A stretch of DNA of 64,000 nucleotides. Source: JBAYIE01 sp041665785 (GTDB lineage Bacteria > Bacteroidota > Bacteroidia > UKL13-3). Made by a program: the position numbers and the translations under genes. The stretch spans positions 1-64,000 of the forward strand of contig JBAYIE010000017.1 in assembly GCA_041665785.1 (NCBI GenBank), written 5' to 3'. The notes beneath the pieces were generated by a model. That model was given only the letters and a program-made list of their open reading frames with translations. It was not told where the DNA came from and made no database searches. This document shows, piece by piece, positions 26,027 through 34,391 of this stretch (position 1 is its first letter; every line of letters begins with the position of its first letter).

Positions 26027-28648
26027 TCAACGACCTGAACCCTCGAGTTGAATGCGTTGCTGGTATGTACCGGATGAGGTTTGAATCATCAGTACATATA
26101 AACCTTTTGCCAAACCGCTAAGGTCAATTTCTTTTCTTCCTTTATCTATAACCATTACACTTTTGCCGGTTGGATCATAAATCGTAATTCCATCATACGC
26201 TTGCGCCAGTGCGTCATTCATAAATAATAATCCGGTTGTTGGATTCGGATAAATCTGAAACCGAAGAGATTCATCCAGATCATTCAATCCTACCGACCAG
26301 GTTCGAAATGTTTCGAAATCACTCCATGCCGAAGAATAAGGTGTTACGATGGTTCTAACCCGGTAATAGAAAGTTAAGTTTGGTTTGATATTGCTTAAAG
26401 TAACTGTATTAGTGCTTGCCTGATAAACCGGATCAAAAGAGAAAGGAGGTGAATTTCCGATCTGGTATTCGTAATACGTGGCATTCGGATTCGCGGTCCA
26501 GGTCAAAATACAGGTTACCGGCGACCGGGCTTCAAAATTGTTGGGAGAAAGGTTTGTCGGAGGCAACAGTTGATCCAGCGTAGTAAAGTTAAATGTGTTT
26601 GACCAATCTCCTGTCTTATACGTGTTGATTCCGCGTACATGCCAGTAATATGTTGTTGATGGTGATAAACCAGTCAGGTAAACATAGAGATTGCTGGTAT
26701 TACCGGTTATGGGTGAAAAAAATTGCGGACTGGTAGATGCTTCAATATCGTATGAATTGGTATTGGCTGCTGCAAGCCAGGTCAATTGTGTCTGGCTGTA
26801 ATTTTGATTGATCGCATTGTTGGCCGGCAATTGCAATACCGGAATTGCCGGCTTAGGAGGTTCAGGCATGGTGTAGAACCGGTTTTCATAGTACCAGTCT
26901 GCTGTATCTACCTTGTTGAAACAACGTACACGGAAGAAATATTTGGTATTGTAAGCCAATCCATTCAGGTTATCGAAGGAGTTGGATTGTCCCAACACAT
27001 AGCGGTTGATTGGGTTTGTAAACAAAGAGTCGGTTGATACCTGATAATGGTAGCCTTTGGTTCCCGAAGGTTCTTCCCAATTGAAATAGGTTGGATTCAC
27101 CGGCATATTGGTTTGGTTGTTATACGGGGTATTGATGTAAGTAGCCATGGGAGATGTCTTGAATTTCCATACCGGGGTCCAATCTGAACTATCGTTAATG
27201 GTATTCAACTTCATTTTCCAATAATATTGTTGGTAATACATCAAGTCGGGTGAGTTTACTTTTGCCACGGATGAATTGCTATCCAAACGGATCAGGACCT
27301 GACTATCAAATGTATTTACCGTATCCAATAAAATGGTGTATCCTGTTTGATTTTTAAGTGCGGTCCATGAAAGCTCAGGTCCTGGTATTTCCAATGTACT
27401 GTTGTTGTAAGGACGAAGCAAAGGTGAAAACGAAATGGTGGAGTAACTTTTGTAAGTCCACTCTGAAGTATCTATGCTGCTGATGATACGTGCAGCGGCA
27501 TAATACCGTTTTCTAAAAAACAGATTCTTTACTGTTTTTCTGCCATCTTTTGCAGCCATTGTATCAGCTAATAATGCCGGTGAATTAAGCGTTACAATTG
27601 TGTCCAGCATAAATTCGATTCGTGTGGCTTCTCCATTTCCATAGGCCATAAAATGAACGGAATCAACTTTCAGTAACGTGTCGGAGCCGGTTAAATAAGG
27701 ATATAAAATATTGGTTGTACTTGCAGTAGAAAAATTGCTTGCCGGACACCAGTTCGAAGTGTCGTTCGCATGTATGGCTCTTACTTGTATTTTATACAAT
27801 TTGCCATAATGTAAAAGGACTCTCATTGCCGTCTGCGGGTATTTGCGGGTATACAAGACTTTTAACGGTGAATCAAATTGTGAACTGGTATCGATGCGCA
27901 CTTCGTATGTAATATTAGTATCGGATGTAGATGAAGTAACAAAAGAATAAGTTGGAGTATTCCAAACAGAAATATTGGATGCCCCTGCTCCCGGGGATTG
28001 AATAGTTGGATATGCCCGTGTGGAAAATGAATAGGCCCCTGACATGGGAATCGAATCGTTTTGATTGTAGGCATACCCTCGGATATAATGCTTCTTATTG
28101 AAATAAAGCAGTTTGGATTCAAACGGTTTGGTAGTAGGATAGATTGCACCCATATTCGCTGAATCTTTAATCAGGGTATCGATTAAAGCAGGCGAATTAA
28201 AGTCTGGAGTTGTGTCTATAAAAATGCGGGTCATTGCACCCGAACTTTTATAATACCATGTTAGTGAAATGTAGTGCCCAACCGAATTATTGGTTGGTGA
28301 TGTCATTTCAAAAGTATCAAGCGTTCTAAAATTTCTCACACTCGACCAATTTGTAGTATCTCCGGATGTTTTGAAAATGGTTCGGGCTCTTAGATAATAA
28401 CGGGTATTGAAGCGCAAGGTTTTGAAATAAACCGCTGCAGCAACACTGCTTCCTGTTTGAAACAATGGACTGTTAAACTGCGTATTCGTGTCGAGTTGAT
28501 ACTCATTTAAATCCGTTAAATTATAAGACCACTGAACCAATGTTTTTAAACGGATGTCAACTGCGTTAGTGGGTGGATAGGTAATGCTTGGTTGGGCAAC
28601 TGCAAAAAAAGCTGCAACCCATAAAAAAAGGAATAAACTGAACTTCAT
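26027..28648 (-). CDS. Large secreted protein with Fn3-like repeats and a type IX secretion sorting domain
   Basis: About 873 residues from ATG 28648 (signal peptide MKFSLFLFLWVAAFFAVAQ); the frame extends 55 codons further up but without secretion features. The body is a chain of about eight fibronectin-III-like repeats of near 90 residues. Each has a pattern like (Y)xTxYYxRARxxxxxxTSxWS(N)xxxFxT, for example NTRYYLRARTIFK, NTKYFFRVRCFNK and STTYYWHVRGINT. The last 75 residues (FQIYPNPTTGLLF, ITIYDPTGKSV, LAKGLYVLMIQT) are a type A C-terminal domain that directs export through the type IX system. Likely a surface or extracellular adhesin-like protein; no enzymatic domain is seen. Confidence 0.88.
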   Translation of the reverse strand: MKFSLFLFLWVAAFFAVAQPSITYPPTNAVDIRLKTLVQWSYNLTDLNEYQLDTNTQFNSPLFQTGSSVAAAVYFKTLRFNTRYYLRARTIFKTSGDTTNWSSVRNFRTLDTFEMTSPTNNSVGHYISLTWYYKSSGAMTRIFIDTTPDFNSPALIDTLIKDSANMGAIYPTTKPFESKLLYFNKKHYIRGYAYNQNDSIPMSGAYSFSTRAYPTIQSPGAGASNISVWNTPTYSFVTSSTSDTNITYEVRIDTSSQFDSPLKVLYTRKYPQTAMRVLLHYGKLYKIQVRAIHANDTSNWCPASNFSTASTTNILYPYLTGSDTLLKVDSVHFMAYGNGEATRIEFMLDTIVTLNSPALLADTMAAKDGRKTVKNLFFRKRYYAAARIISSIDTSEWTYKSYSTISFSPLLRPYNNSTLEIPGPELSWTALKNQTGYTILLDTVNTFDSQVLIRLDSNSSVAKVNSPDLMYYQQYYWKMKLNTINDSSDWTPVWKFKTSPMATYINTPYNNQTNMPVNPTYFNWEEPSGTKGYHYQVSTDSLFTNPINRYVLGQSNSFDNLNGLAYNTKYFFRVRCFNKVDTADWYYENRFYTMPEPPKPAIPVLQLPANNAINQNYSQTQLTWLAAANTNSYDIEASTSPQFFSPITGNTSNLYVYLTGLSPSTTYYWHVRGINTYKTGDWSNTFNFTTLDQLLPPTNLSPNNFEARSPVTCILTWTANPNATYYEYQIGNSPPFSFDPVYQASTNTVTLSNIKPNLTFYYRVRTIVTPYSSAWSDFETFRTWSVGLNDLDESLRFQIYPNPTTGLLFMNDALAQAYDGITIYDPTGKSVMVIDKGRKEIDLSGLAKGLYVLMIQTSSGTYQQRIQLEGSGR

Positions 28649-29272
28649 AAAAAGAGTTTGTTTGGAGGCGAAAGATATGAGATTCAAGGCGATAAAAAAA
28701 GGATTAGGCAACGCGAATGTGCGTGTGGAATTAATTTTACATTCCTGGAAATCTCGATCTAAAGCATTAATAGATTGTCTCCATAAAACCACCATATCTT
28801 GAAGTAGTTGCAATATGAATTCAATACATTAAGCTTAATATCTGTAAGGATAACTGCATTGCTGGAGAGTCAAATGCAAAGCTGTTAAAGACATCGCCCG
28901 CTGTTATTATTGAGTTAATATACGGCCTCTTATCCATTCATTTATTTCAAGTTTGCCAAAACACGGCTTAAAGCAAGTTATCTCACCGCCAATGAGTTGA
29001 TTGAATTCTTAGCTTTAGCATGAAGACCATTCCTACACTGAAACAAAAGCGTGAAGGATAGAAGCGAAAATCCTCTGAAGAAAGCGTGGTATATTTCTCT
29101 ATGACCTACATTTCTTCATACGCTTTCATCAGAGATTGCAGCGGATAGCCTGACGCCAATGCATCAAAACAAGGTGAATCCCGAAGGGTGAACCGTAGTT
29201 TTATGCAATTGGAGGCACGCCCAAAGGCTACATCTAAAATCCAAGTGATTTTTAATTGTTGGAGAATGTGAT
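28649..29272. other. Intergenic stretch with a possible repeat-derived segment
   Basis: About 620 bases without a credible gene between the T9SS cargo gene and the ribosomal protein terminator. The minus-strand segment 29106-29225 begins GGGCGTGCC and ends with the block GGCTATCCGCTGCAATC. I recall that pair of ends from repeated intergenic elements of Bacteroidota, but cannot verify it. A possible hairpin with a GCTTTAGC core lies near 29007-29026. The rest shows nothing recognisable. Confidence 0.4.
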
Positions 29273-29302
29273 AAAAAAAGGCCACCCATTGGGCAGCCTT
29301 TC
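29273..29302 (-). terminator. Terminator of the rpsF-rpsR-rplI operon
   Basis: On the minus strand, AAGGCTGCCC pairs with GGGTGGCCTT around an AAT loop, followed by seven T. It lies 20 bases after the rplI stop codon. Confidence 0.92.
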
Positions 29303-29322
29303 TTGGTGAGTTATGGAATAAT

Positions 29323-29763
29323 TTACTCAGCAATAACCTCTACGTTGATGTTAACAGTAACATCGCGGTGCAGGTTAACAGTTGCTTCGTAAGTTCCCAG
29401 CATTTTGATATCGCTTACTTCAATTTTGCGGCGGTCGATCTCGTATCCTTTGGCTTTAAGGGCCTGGGAAATCTGAAGCGGTGTGATAGATCCGAAGATC
29501 TTATCGTTTGCACCGGCTTTGGTACCGATTGTTAAAGTCATGCCATTCAGGTTTTCAGCCATTGTTTGCGCATCGGCTTTCAGTTTTTCGCGTCTTTTAG
29601 CGCCCTGACGGTTATTCTCTTCCATGATTTTCATGTTGGAAGCCGTAGCCATAATGGCCATACCTTTGGGAAACAGAAAGTTGTTGGCATAACCGTCTTT
29701 TACAGTTACCACATCTCCCTGGGCTCCCAGGTTCTTCATGTTTTCTTTTAAAATAATCTTCAT
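29323..29763 (-). CDS. rplI: Large-subunit ribosomal protein bL9
   Basis: Protein of 146 residues, the normal length. The N-terminal domain MKIILKENMKNLGAQGDVVTVKDGY (here split as MKIILKENMKNLG and VVTVKDGYANNFLFPKGMA) is the bL9 signature; a charged linker helix (ENNRQGAKRREKLKADA) leads to the C-terminal domain (GTKAGANDKIFGSITP). It binds 23S rRNA at the base of the L1 stalk. Third gene of the rpsF-rpsR-rplI operon, 16 bases after rpsR, with a strong terminator downstream. Confidence 0.98.
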   Translation of the reverse strand: MKIILKENMKNLGAQGDVVTVKDGYANNFLFPKGMAIMATASNMKIMEENNRQGAKRREKLKADAQTMAENLNGMTLTIGTKAGANDKIFGSITPLQISQALKAKGYEIDRRKIEVSDIKMLGTYEATVNLHRDVTVNINVEVIAE

Positions 29764-29779
29764 GTGTTCTTCTCTCCTG

Positions 29780-30058
29780 TTATTTTAATTGATCAGCAAC
29801 ATAAGGTAAAATGGCCAGGTGGCGTGCCCGCGATATTGCCTGCGATACTTTGCGCTGGTATTTCAACGAAGTTCCGGTGATACGGCGAGGCAGAATTTTG
29901 CCTTGCTCATTCACAAACTTCAATAAGAAGTTGCCATCCTTGTAATCGATGTACTTGATTCCGGCTTTCTTAAAGCGGCAGTACTTCTTTTTTTGTGGTG
30001 CTTCAGGTGTTGTGTTAAACACCATAGCAGGATTTGTTTGTCTTTGTGGTTTTGCCAT
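29780..30058 (-). CDS. rpsR: Small-subunit ribosomal protein bS18
   Basis: Protein of 92 residues. After a loosely conserved Bacteroidota N-terminal extension (MAKPQRQTNPAMVFNTTPE), the core KKKYCRFKKAGIKYIDYKD, LLKFVNEQGKILPRRITGT and QRKVSQAISRARHLAILPY matches bS18. It pairs with bS6 on the 30S platform, and sits directly after rpsF (2-base gap), the standard order. Confidence 0.98.
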   Translation of the reverse strand: MAKPQRQTNPAMVFNTTPEAPQKKKYCRFKKAGIKYIDYKDGNFLLKFVNEQGKILPRRITGTSLKYQRKVSQAISRARHLAILPYVADQLK

Positions 30059-30060
30059 GA

Positions 30061-30462
30061 TTACTTACCCTCCTGTGGTTTTTCTTTTTTGCTTTGATTG
30101 AACTCGCCATTGCGTTTGCGCTGGTTGTAAATAACTGCATGTTTGTCTAATACAGTTGTAAGATAACGCATGATTCTTTCGTCGCGACGGAATGCTAGTT
30201 CGAAGGTTTGGATAAACTCAGGATTGGCTTTGTATTCAAAGATATGATAGAACCCGGTCGTTTTCTTTTCGATCGGATACGCCAATTTAGTTAATCCCCA
30301 ATTTTCTTCATGAACCAGCTCTCCACCGTTTTCCTTAATCATGTTACGGTACTTGGAGAGTGCATCTTTCAGCATCTCCTCAGAGAGTACGGGTGTGAAA
30401 ATAATCACAGATTCATAGTCGTTTAAGACAACTTTTTCTTTCGTTTTTGTTTTAGCTGCCAT
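30061..30462 (-). CDS. rpsF: Small-subunit ribosomal protein bS6
   Basis: Protein of 133 residues. The core LNDYESVIIFTPVLSEEML, LVHEENWGLTKLAYPIEKK, TGFYHIFEYKA and FRRDERIMRYLTTVLDKHA is bS6, with an N-terminal Lys/Thr-rich extension and a charged C-terminal tail. It binds bS18 and helix 23 region RNA. First gene of the operon, preceded by a consensus promoter. Confidence 0.98.
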   Translation of the reverse strand: MAAKTKTKEKVVLNDYESVIIFTPVLSEEMLKDALSKYRNMIKENGGELVHEENWGLTKLAYPIEKKTTGFYHIFEYKANPEFIQTFELAFRRDERIMRYLTTVLDKHAVIYNQRKRNGEFNQSKKEKPQEGK

Positions 30463-30487
30463 TTTATTGGGTTATATAAAAGGACGG

Positions 30488-30518
30488 CAAAAGTACGCCT
30501 TATTTTGGATTAATCAAA
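30488..30518 (-). promoter_or_regulatory. Promoter of the rpsF operon
   Basis: Minus-strand TTTG (plus 30515-30518), a 19-base spacer and TACTTTTG (plus 30488-30495): an exact match to the Bacteroidota vegetative promoter, 25 bases ahead of the rpsF start codon. Confidence 0.88.
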
Positions 30519-30551
30519 TATTTTAAGCATTTGTGGCCTAGCAAGATAACT

Positions 30552-30587
30552 AAAAAGCCGGAGTTGAAAAGGTACTTCAACTCCGGC
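30552..30587 (-). terminator. Terminator of hsp20
   Basis: Perfect 12-base inverted repeat GCCGGAGTTGAA (30557-30568) and TTCAACTCCGGC (30576-30587) with a 7-base loop; on the minus strand it is followed by TTTTT. Confidence 0.95.
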
Positions 30588-30612
30588 CTGGATTAAGCCA
30601 TGGAGACTGCAA

Positions 30613-31062
30613 TTAGCGAATCTCGATGTTGGTTTTGCTGGCTTTTACCTCCATTTTGGGTAATTCGATTTTCAATACTCCATCAGTCAATCCGGCTACC
30701 AGTCCTTCTTTATTGATTTCTTCGGGCAAAGTAAACGAACGGGAAAAAGCTCCGTAAAAGTTTTCAACCGTATGGTATTTGGCTTCCTTGCTCTCTTTGT
30801 TGAACTTACGTTCTCCGCTGATCGTCAATACATCGCCATCGATATCTACTTTTACATTTTCCTTCTTCAATCCTGGCAAGGCAACGTGAATTTCAAACTG
30901 TTTTTCGTTTTCAACTACATCAACGCGAGGCGTGAAGTAAACATTGCGCTCGAATTTGCCAACTGAATCGTTGAAGAAATTGTCGAATGCACTCATTACA
31001 TGTGAAGGCAATACTGAATCCCTCAGTATCTCTCTTCCGGGTCTAAATTTTATCAGGGTCAT
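30613..31062 (-). CDS. Small heat-shock protein, Hsp20/alpha-crystallin family
   Basis: Protein of 149 residues. The alpha-crystallin domain spans about residues 40-135: PRVDVVENEKQFEIHVALPG, then LKKENVKVDIDGDVLTISGER, the FYGAFSRSFTLPEEI strand and the GVLKIELPK motif. The N-terminal region (FRPGREILRDSVLPSH) and C-terminal NIEIR tail with the I-x-I/V motif complete the family architecture. It acts as an ATP-independent holdase. Single gene with its own strong terminator; a hairpin lies directly before its start codon. Confidence 0.95.
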   Translation of the reverse strand: MTLIKFRPGREILRDSVLPSHVMSAFDNFFNDSVGKFERNVYFTPRVDVVENEKQFEIHVALPGLKKENVKVDIDGDVLTISGERKFNKESKEAKYHTVENFYGAFSRSFTLPEEINKEGLVAGLTDGVLKIELPKMEVKASKTNIEIR

Positions 31063-31064
31063 AT

Positions 31065-31086
31065 GCGTTATTTTTTGATATAACGC
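31065..31086 (-). promoter_or_regulatory. Inverted repeat in the hsp20 leader
   Basis: GCGTTAT at 31065-31071 and ATAACGC at 31080-31086 with an 8-base loop, ending two bases before the hsp20 start codon. It could be a repressor site or, in RNA, a thermosensitive hairpin masking the start region. Both are inferences from position. Confidence 0.5.
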
Positions 31087-31173
31087 TATTGTTCAAAATA
31101 CATTCCAGAGCAAAAACCAGGTCATTATGTCTATTTTTGGATGATTTTTGCGTAAAGAATTCAATAAAACAAG

Positions 31174-32547
31174 TCAATTCGTCTTGTTTATTACTCTGAT
31201 TAAACGGGTATTGATCTTTTCTAACCATTCTTCATAAAGCACAGGTTCGGGGTTTGCTTGTTTCACCCCATTCTTTTGGTTTCTAAACAATTCCCGCCAT
31301 TCTGGATTTGGAGGGGGGATATAATTTCCTGAGGGTAATTCTTCGTACAGATTATTGATATTCCCTTTGTAATCAAATTGGTGGTGGGCAATATCTTTTT
31401 CAACACTTATCATTTCATTCATCAAAACAGTTCCATAGAGGCAGGAAACAACGATACACTGAGCTTCAATCCGCATATAACGCGACTCATACACATCGTC
31501 GTATTCAATTTTCTTGAACCGGGTGATATAGGAATATGTATCTGTGTAAGGATTGGGGATATTTTCGGTGAAGGATTCATAAGCAATTTGCTTTTCGCTT
31601 ACGCGCGGACCTACAGAATCTATCATAGGCAAAATACGTATAAGTATCAGGTAATGCATACCGGCACTTTTACCCGCCTGCACTGCATCTGAATCGGATC
31701 TTACCGCATTCCATCCGCGCGATTCCAGGGTCTTTTTTAAATTTGTAAATCCGGTAAAGCTTACGAATCCGGTAGCAGATGAACGCAATCTGGATAAGAG
31801 CTGATCACTCACATCTTCGGCTTTTATACGCTTATCAGTCGGGCCTATCCATATTCCGTATTGCCGGGTTGCTTTATCAAAAGAAGCTTGTTTTAATCTG
31901 CGTGTATCCTGAAAATCTGAATCAATATTGAATATCTTGGAGAATAAACGGTAAGCTTCATTGTAACGACCCTGCTCATAATGGACCATAGCCTGGTTAT
32001 ACATGGGTTCAAGAATGGTGTTCATACGCAACACAGAAACATGACGATAAGCAGAGTCGATCACACCCAGTTGTTGCAGTTTCTTTTCAGCAATATCAAA
32101 TTTCTTCCGGTTGATTAAATCAATGGCTTCATCAAACAAGGTTCCGGAATAATCACGTAATACATCTTTGTAAATTTCATCGTATTCTTCCGGCCATTGC
32201 AGCATCACTCCCACACTACCGGCATTCGCATTAAACTGTTGAGCATACTGGTATTGTTTTACAGCCTGCTCCAGTTGATTTTCAAGTACATTTTTACGAA
32301 AAACCCCGAACTTGTTATCCAGAACATGTTGGGCAGAGAGCTTCAACCCTTCTTTGGCAGCCGGATACCCGGGTTTGCGCAGCAAGGCATTGTAATAATA
32401 TCCCGTAGCTTCGTCGTAATAACCTGAAAGATACAACTTATCTCCTGTTTTGGTCAGCTTCTTGGCAGGATTGCAAGCAGTTAAGAGCAAGGTTAAAACC
32501 AAAATACTGCTAAAAACGAAATGGAAACGGATTGAAATTTGTTTCAT
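31174..32547 (-). CDS. TPR-containing lipoprotein
   Basis: About 457 residues from ATG 32547 (MKQISIRFHFVF); an upstream in-frame start at 32586 lies inside argS and would precede the signal peptide. The lipobox is LTACNPAKK (Cys near residue 25), so the protein is lipid-anchored. TPR-like repeats follow: GDKLYLSGYYDEATGYYYNALL and YNQAMVHYEQGRYNEAYRLFSKIF, given here in part as GYYDEATGYYYNALL and YEQGRYNEAYRLFSKIF. The C-terminal half (ATGFVSFTGFTNLKKTL and following) is not recognisable. It begins one base after the argS stop codon and is probably co-transcribed with argS. Confidence 0.8.
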   Translation of the reverse strand: MKQISIRFHFVFSSILVLTLLLTACNPAKKLTKTGDKLYLSGYYDEATGYYYNALLRKPGYPAAKEGLKLSAQHVLDNKFGVFRKNVLENQLEQAVKQYQYAQQFNANAGSVGVMLQWPEEYDEIYKDVLRDYSGTLFDEAIDLINRKKFDIAEKKLQQLGVIDSAYRHVSVLRMNTILEPMYNQAMVHYEQGRYNEAYRLFSKIFNIDSDFQDTRRLKQASFDKATRQYGIWIGPTDKRIKAEDVSDQLLSRLRSSATGFVSFTGFTNLKKTLESRGWNAVRSDSDAVQAGKSAGMHYLILIRILPMIDSVGPRVSEKQIAYESFTENIPNPYTDTYSYITRFKKIEYDDVYESRYMRIEAQCIVVSCLYGTVLMNEMISVEKDIAHHQFDYKGNINNLYEELPSGNYIPPPNPEWRELFRNQKNGVKQANPEPVLYEEWLEKINTRLIRVINKTN

Positions 32548-32548
32548 G

Positions 32549-34321
32549 TTACATGCGATTGGGTACCTGAATGCCCAGTAACCCAAATCCAGAACGAATG
32601 GTATGTCCGGTTAGTGTAGCCAGTTGCAAACGAAATGCTCTTTTAGCTTCATCAGATTCCTTGAGAATGGAAATCTCGTGGTAAAACTGACTGAACGTTT
32701 TTGCAACTTCATACACCTGATTGGCTATCAAACCCGGACTCATCTCCTCGCCGGCATCAGCTATCACCTGCGGATATTGATGCAAAGTTTTAATCAGTTT
32801 TATTTCCAATGGCAGCAAAGTTTCAGGCATTACGTTCTTTTCTATATCACCGGTTTGTGCATTGCGTAAAATAGAACTTATCCGGGCATAGGTATATTGA
32901 ATAAACGGACCGGTGTTGCCATGAAAATCAATGGATTCGGCCGGATTGAACAACATTTTCTTTCGCGGCTCCACTTTTAATAGATAATATTTTAAAGCCC
33001 CCATGCCAATGGTATGGTATAATTCAGACAATTCTGTTTCCGACAAGCCTTCGGTCTTACCCAATGCCTTGGTTGTTTCTTCAGCCGTCTGAATCATTTC
33101 CGCAATCAAATCATCAGCGTCTACCACTGTGCCTTCACGGCTCTTCATTTTACCGTGTGGCAATTCTACCATGCCGTAACTGAGGTGGTAAATGCCATCG
33201 GCATAGGGTTTACCGAGTTTCTGACAAATCAACTTCAATACTTTGAAATGGTAATCCTGTTCGTTGCCCACCACATAAACGCTGCGATCGTATGCAAAAT
33301 CTTCGTATTTAAGTTCGGCGGTTCCTATATCTTGCGTTATGTATACCGATGTTCCATCAGCGCGTAACAACAATTTCTGATCAAGGCCATCTGCAGTCAG
33401 ATCAACCCAAACGGAACCATCATCCTTTTGATAAAACACCTTTTTGTCCATGCCTTCCTGCACTTTAGCCTTGCCAAGCAAATACGTATCACTCTCGTAA
33501 TACGTCTTATCAAAACATACTCCGAGGTTTTTGTAGGAGATGGCAAATCCATCGTAAACCCAACTGTTCATCATGCTCCAGATGGATTTCACTTCATCAT
33601 CTCCCGCCTCCCATTTACGCAACATCTCCTGAGCTTCCTGCATGAGGGGTGCTTGTTTTTCTGCTTCCTCCTCAGGAATTCCCTTTTCGATGAGTTGTTT
33701 TACTTCAACCTTCCATTGTTTATCAAATTCTACATAATATTTCCCAACCAGATGATCTCCTTTTAACCCGGAAGATTCAGGTGTTTCATGATTGCCAAAC
33801 TTTATCCATGCCAGCATACTTTTGCAGATATGAATACCGCGGTCGTTCACCAGGTTACACATTTTTACTTCGTTGCCATTGGCTTGCAAAATGCGTGCAA
33901 CCGAATATCCTAACAGGTTATTGCGGATATGCCCGAGATGCAGGGGTTTATTGGTATTGGGCGACGAATATTCAACCCAGATTTTTTTACCGGTCAGTGT
34001 CTTGGAATATCCAAAATGCTCATCTGCATGATGGCTGTGGATATACTGTATCCAATAAGAGGGATGGACACTGAGATTTAAAAAGCCCTTTACCACATTA
34101 TACGACAAGAGTTCCTTCATCTGTTGGATCAGGAAATCCCCGATTTCTTTGGCTGTTTGTTCAGGACCTTTTTTGCTTTGTTTCAGGTAAGGGAAAACAA
34201 CAAAGGTAAAATCGCCTTCAAAATCATCTTTCGTTGGTTCGGTTATAATATTAGCATTGCTCACTCCGTAGAGCGAATTCAGTGCCGATGTAAGCTGGGT
34301 TCTGATCAGTTGTTCTATCAT
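32549..34321 (-). CDS. argS: Arginyl-tRNA synthetase
   Basis: About 590 residues from ATG 34321. An upstream in-frame GTG at 34336 overlaps the -7 promoter element and is rejected. The N-terminal Add-1 domain carries DFEGDFTFVVFPY; the class I HIGH motif is HLGH (His128-His131) in PNTNKPLHLGHIRNN. Family blocks LVNDRGIHICKSM, YITQDIGTAE and SYGMVELPHGKMKSREGTVV (split here) follow, with the DALR anticodon-binding domain at the C-terminus (YAKISSI-like YTYARISSILRNAQ). Charges tRNA-Arg, the same tRNA species as all three tRNA genes in this window. Confidence 0.97.
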   Translation of the reverse strand: MIEQLIRTQLTSALNSLYGVSNANIITEPTKDDFEGDFTFVVFPYLKQSKKGPEQTAKEIGDFLIQQMKELLSYNVVKGFLNLSVHPSYWIQYIHSHHADEHFGYSKTLTGKKIWVEYSSPNTNKPLHLGHIRNNLLGYSVARILQANGNEVKMCNLVNDRGIHICKSMLAWIKFGNHETPESSGLKGDHLVGKYYVEFDKQWKVEVKQLIEKGIPEEEAEKQAPLMQEAQEMLRKWEAGDDEVKSIWSMMNSWVYDGFAISYKNLGVCFDKTYYESDTYLLGKAKVQEGMDKKVFYQKDDGSVWVDLTADGLDQKLLLRADGTSVYITQDIGTAELKYEDFAYDRSVYVVGNEQDYHFKVLKLICQKLGKPYADGIYHLSYGMVELPHGKMKSREGTVVDADDLIAEMIQTAEETTKALGKTEGLSETELSELYHTIGMGALKYYLLKVEPRKKMLFNPAESIDFHGNTGPFIQYTYARISSILRNAQTGDIEKNVMPETLLPLEIKLIKTLHQYPQVIADAGEEMSPGLIANQVYEVAKTFSQFYHEISILKESDEAKRAFRLQLATLTGHTIRSGFGLLGIQVPNRM

Positions 34322-34335
34322 GATGACGGGGGCCA

Positions 34336-34343
34336 CAAATATA
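34336..34343 (-). promoter_or_regulatory. -7 element of the argS promoter
   Basis: Minus-strand TATATTTG (plus 34336-34343), 14 bases before the argS ATG. No clear -33 element at 19 bases. It decides the argS start because the upstream GTG overlaps it. Confidence 0.65.
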
Positions 34344-34374
34344 GGATGAGTAACAATATTCTCCGACCTTTTCT

Positions 34375-34382
34375 TAGTTTTG
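34375..34382 (+). promoter_or_regulatory. -7 element of the GT-C gene
   Basis: TAGTTTTG at 34375-34382 matches TAnnTTTG. It ends nine bases before ATG 34392, so the mRNA leader would be only a few bases long. The in-frame TTG start at 34380 overlaps this element and is rejected. Confidence 0.55.
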
Positions 34383-34391
34383 AGTTATCCC

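Noticed and set aside
28649..28813. N-terminal extension of the T9SS cargo protein by 55 residues
   Set aside because: The signal peptide begins at ATG 28648; upstream residues have no secretion or domain features.
29106..29333. Minus-strand open frame of 75 codons overlapping the rplI terminator
   Set aside because: It runs through the terminator hairpin and a repeat-like segment, with no domain.
34322..34336. GTG start for argS five codons upstream
   Set aside because: It overlaps the TATATTTG promoter element, so it would not be on the mRNA.
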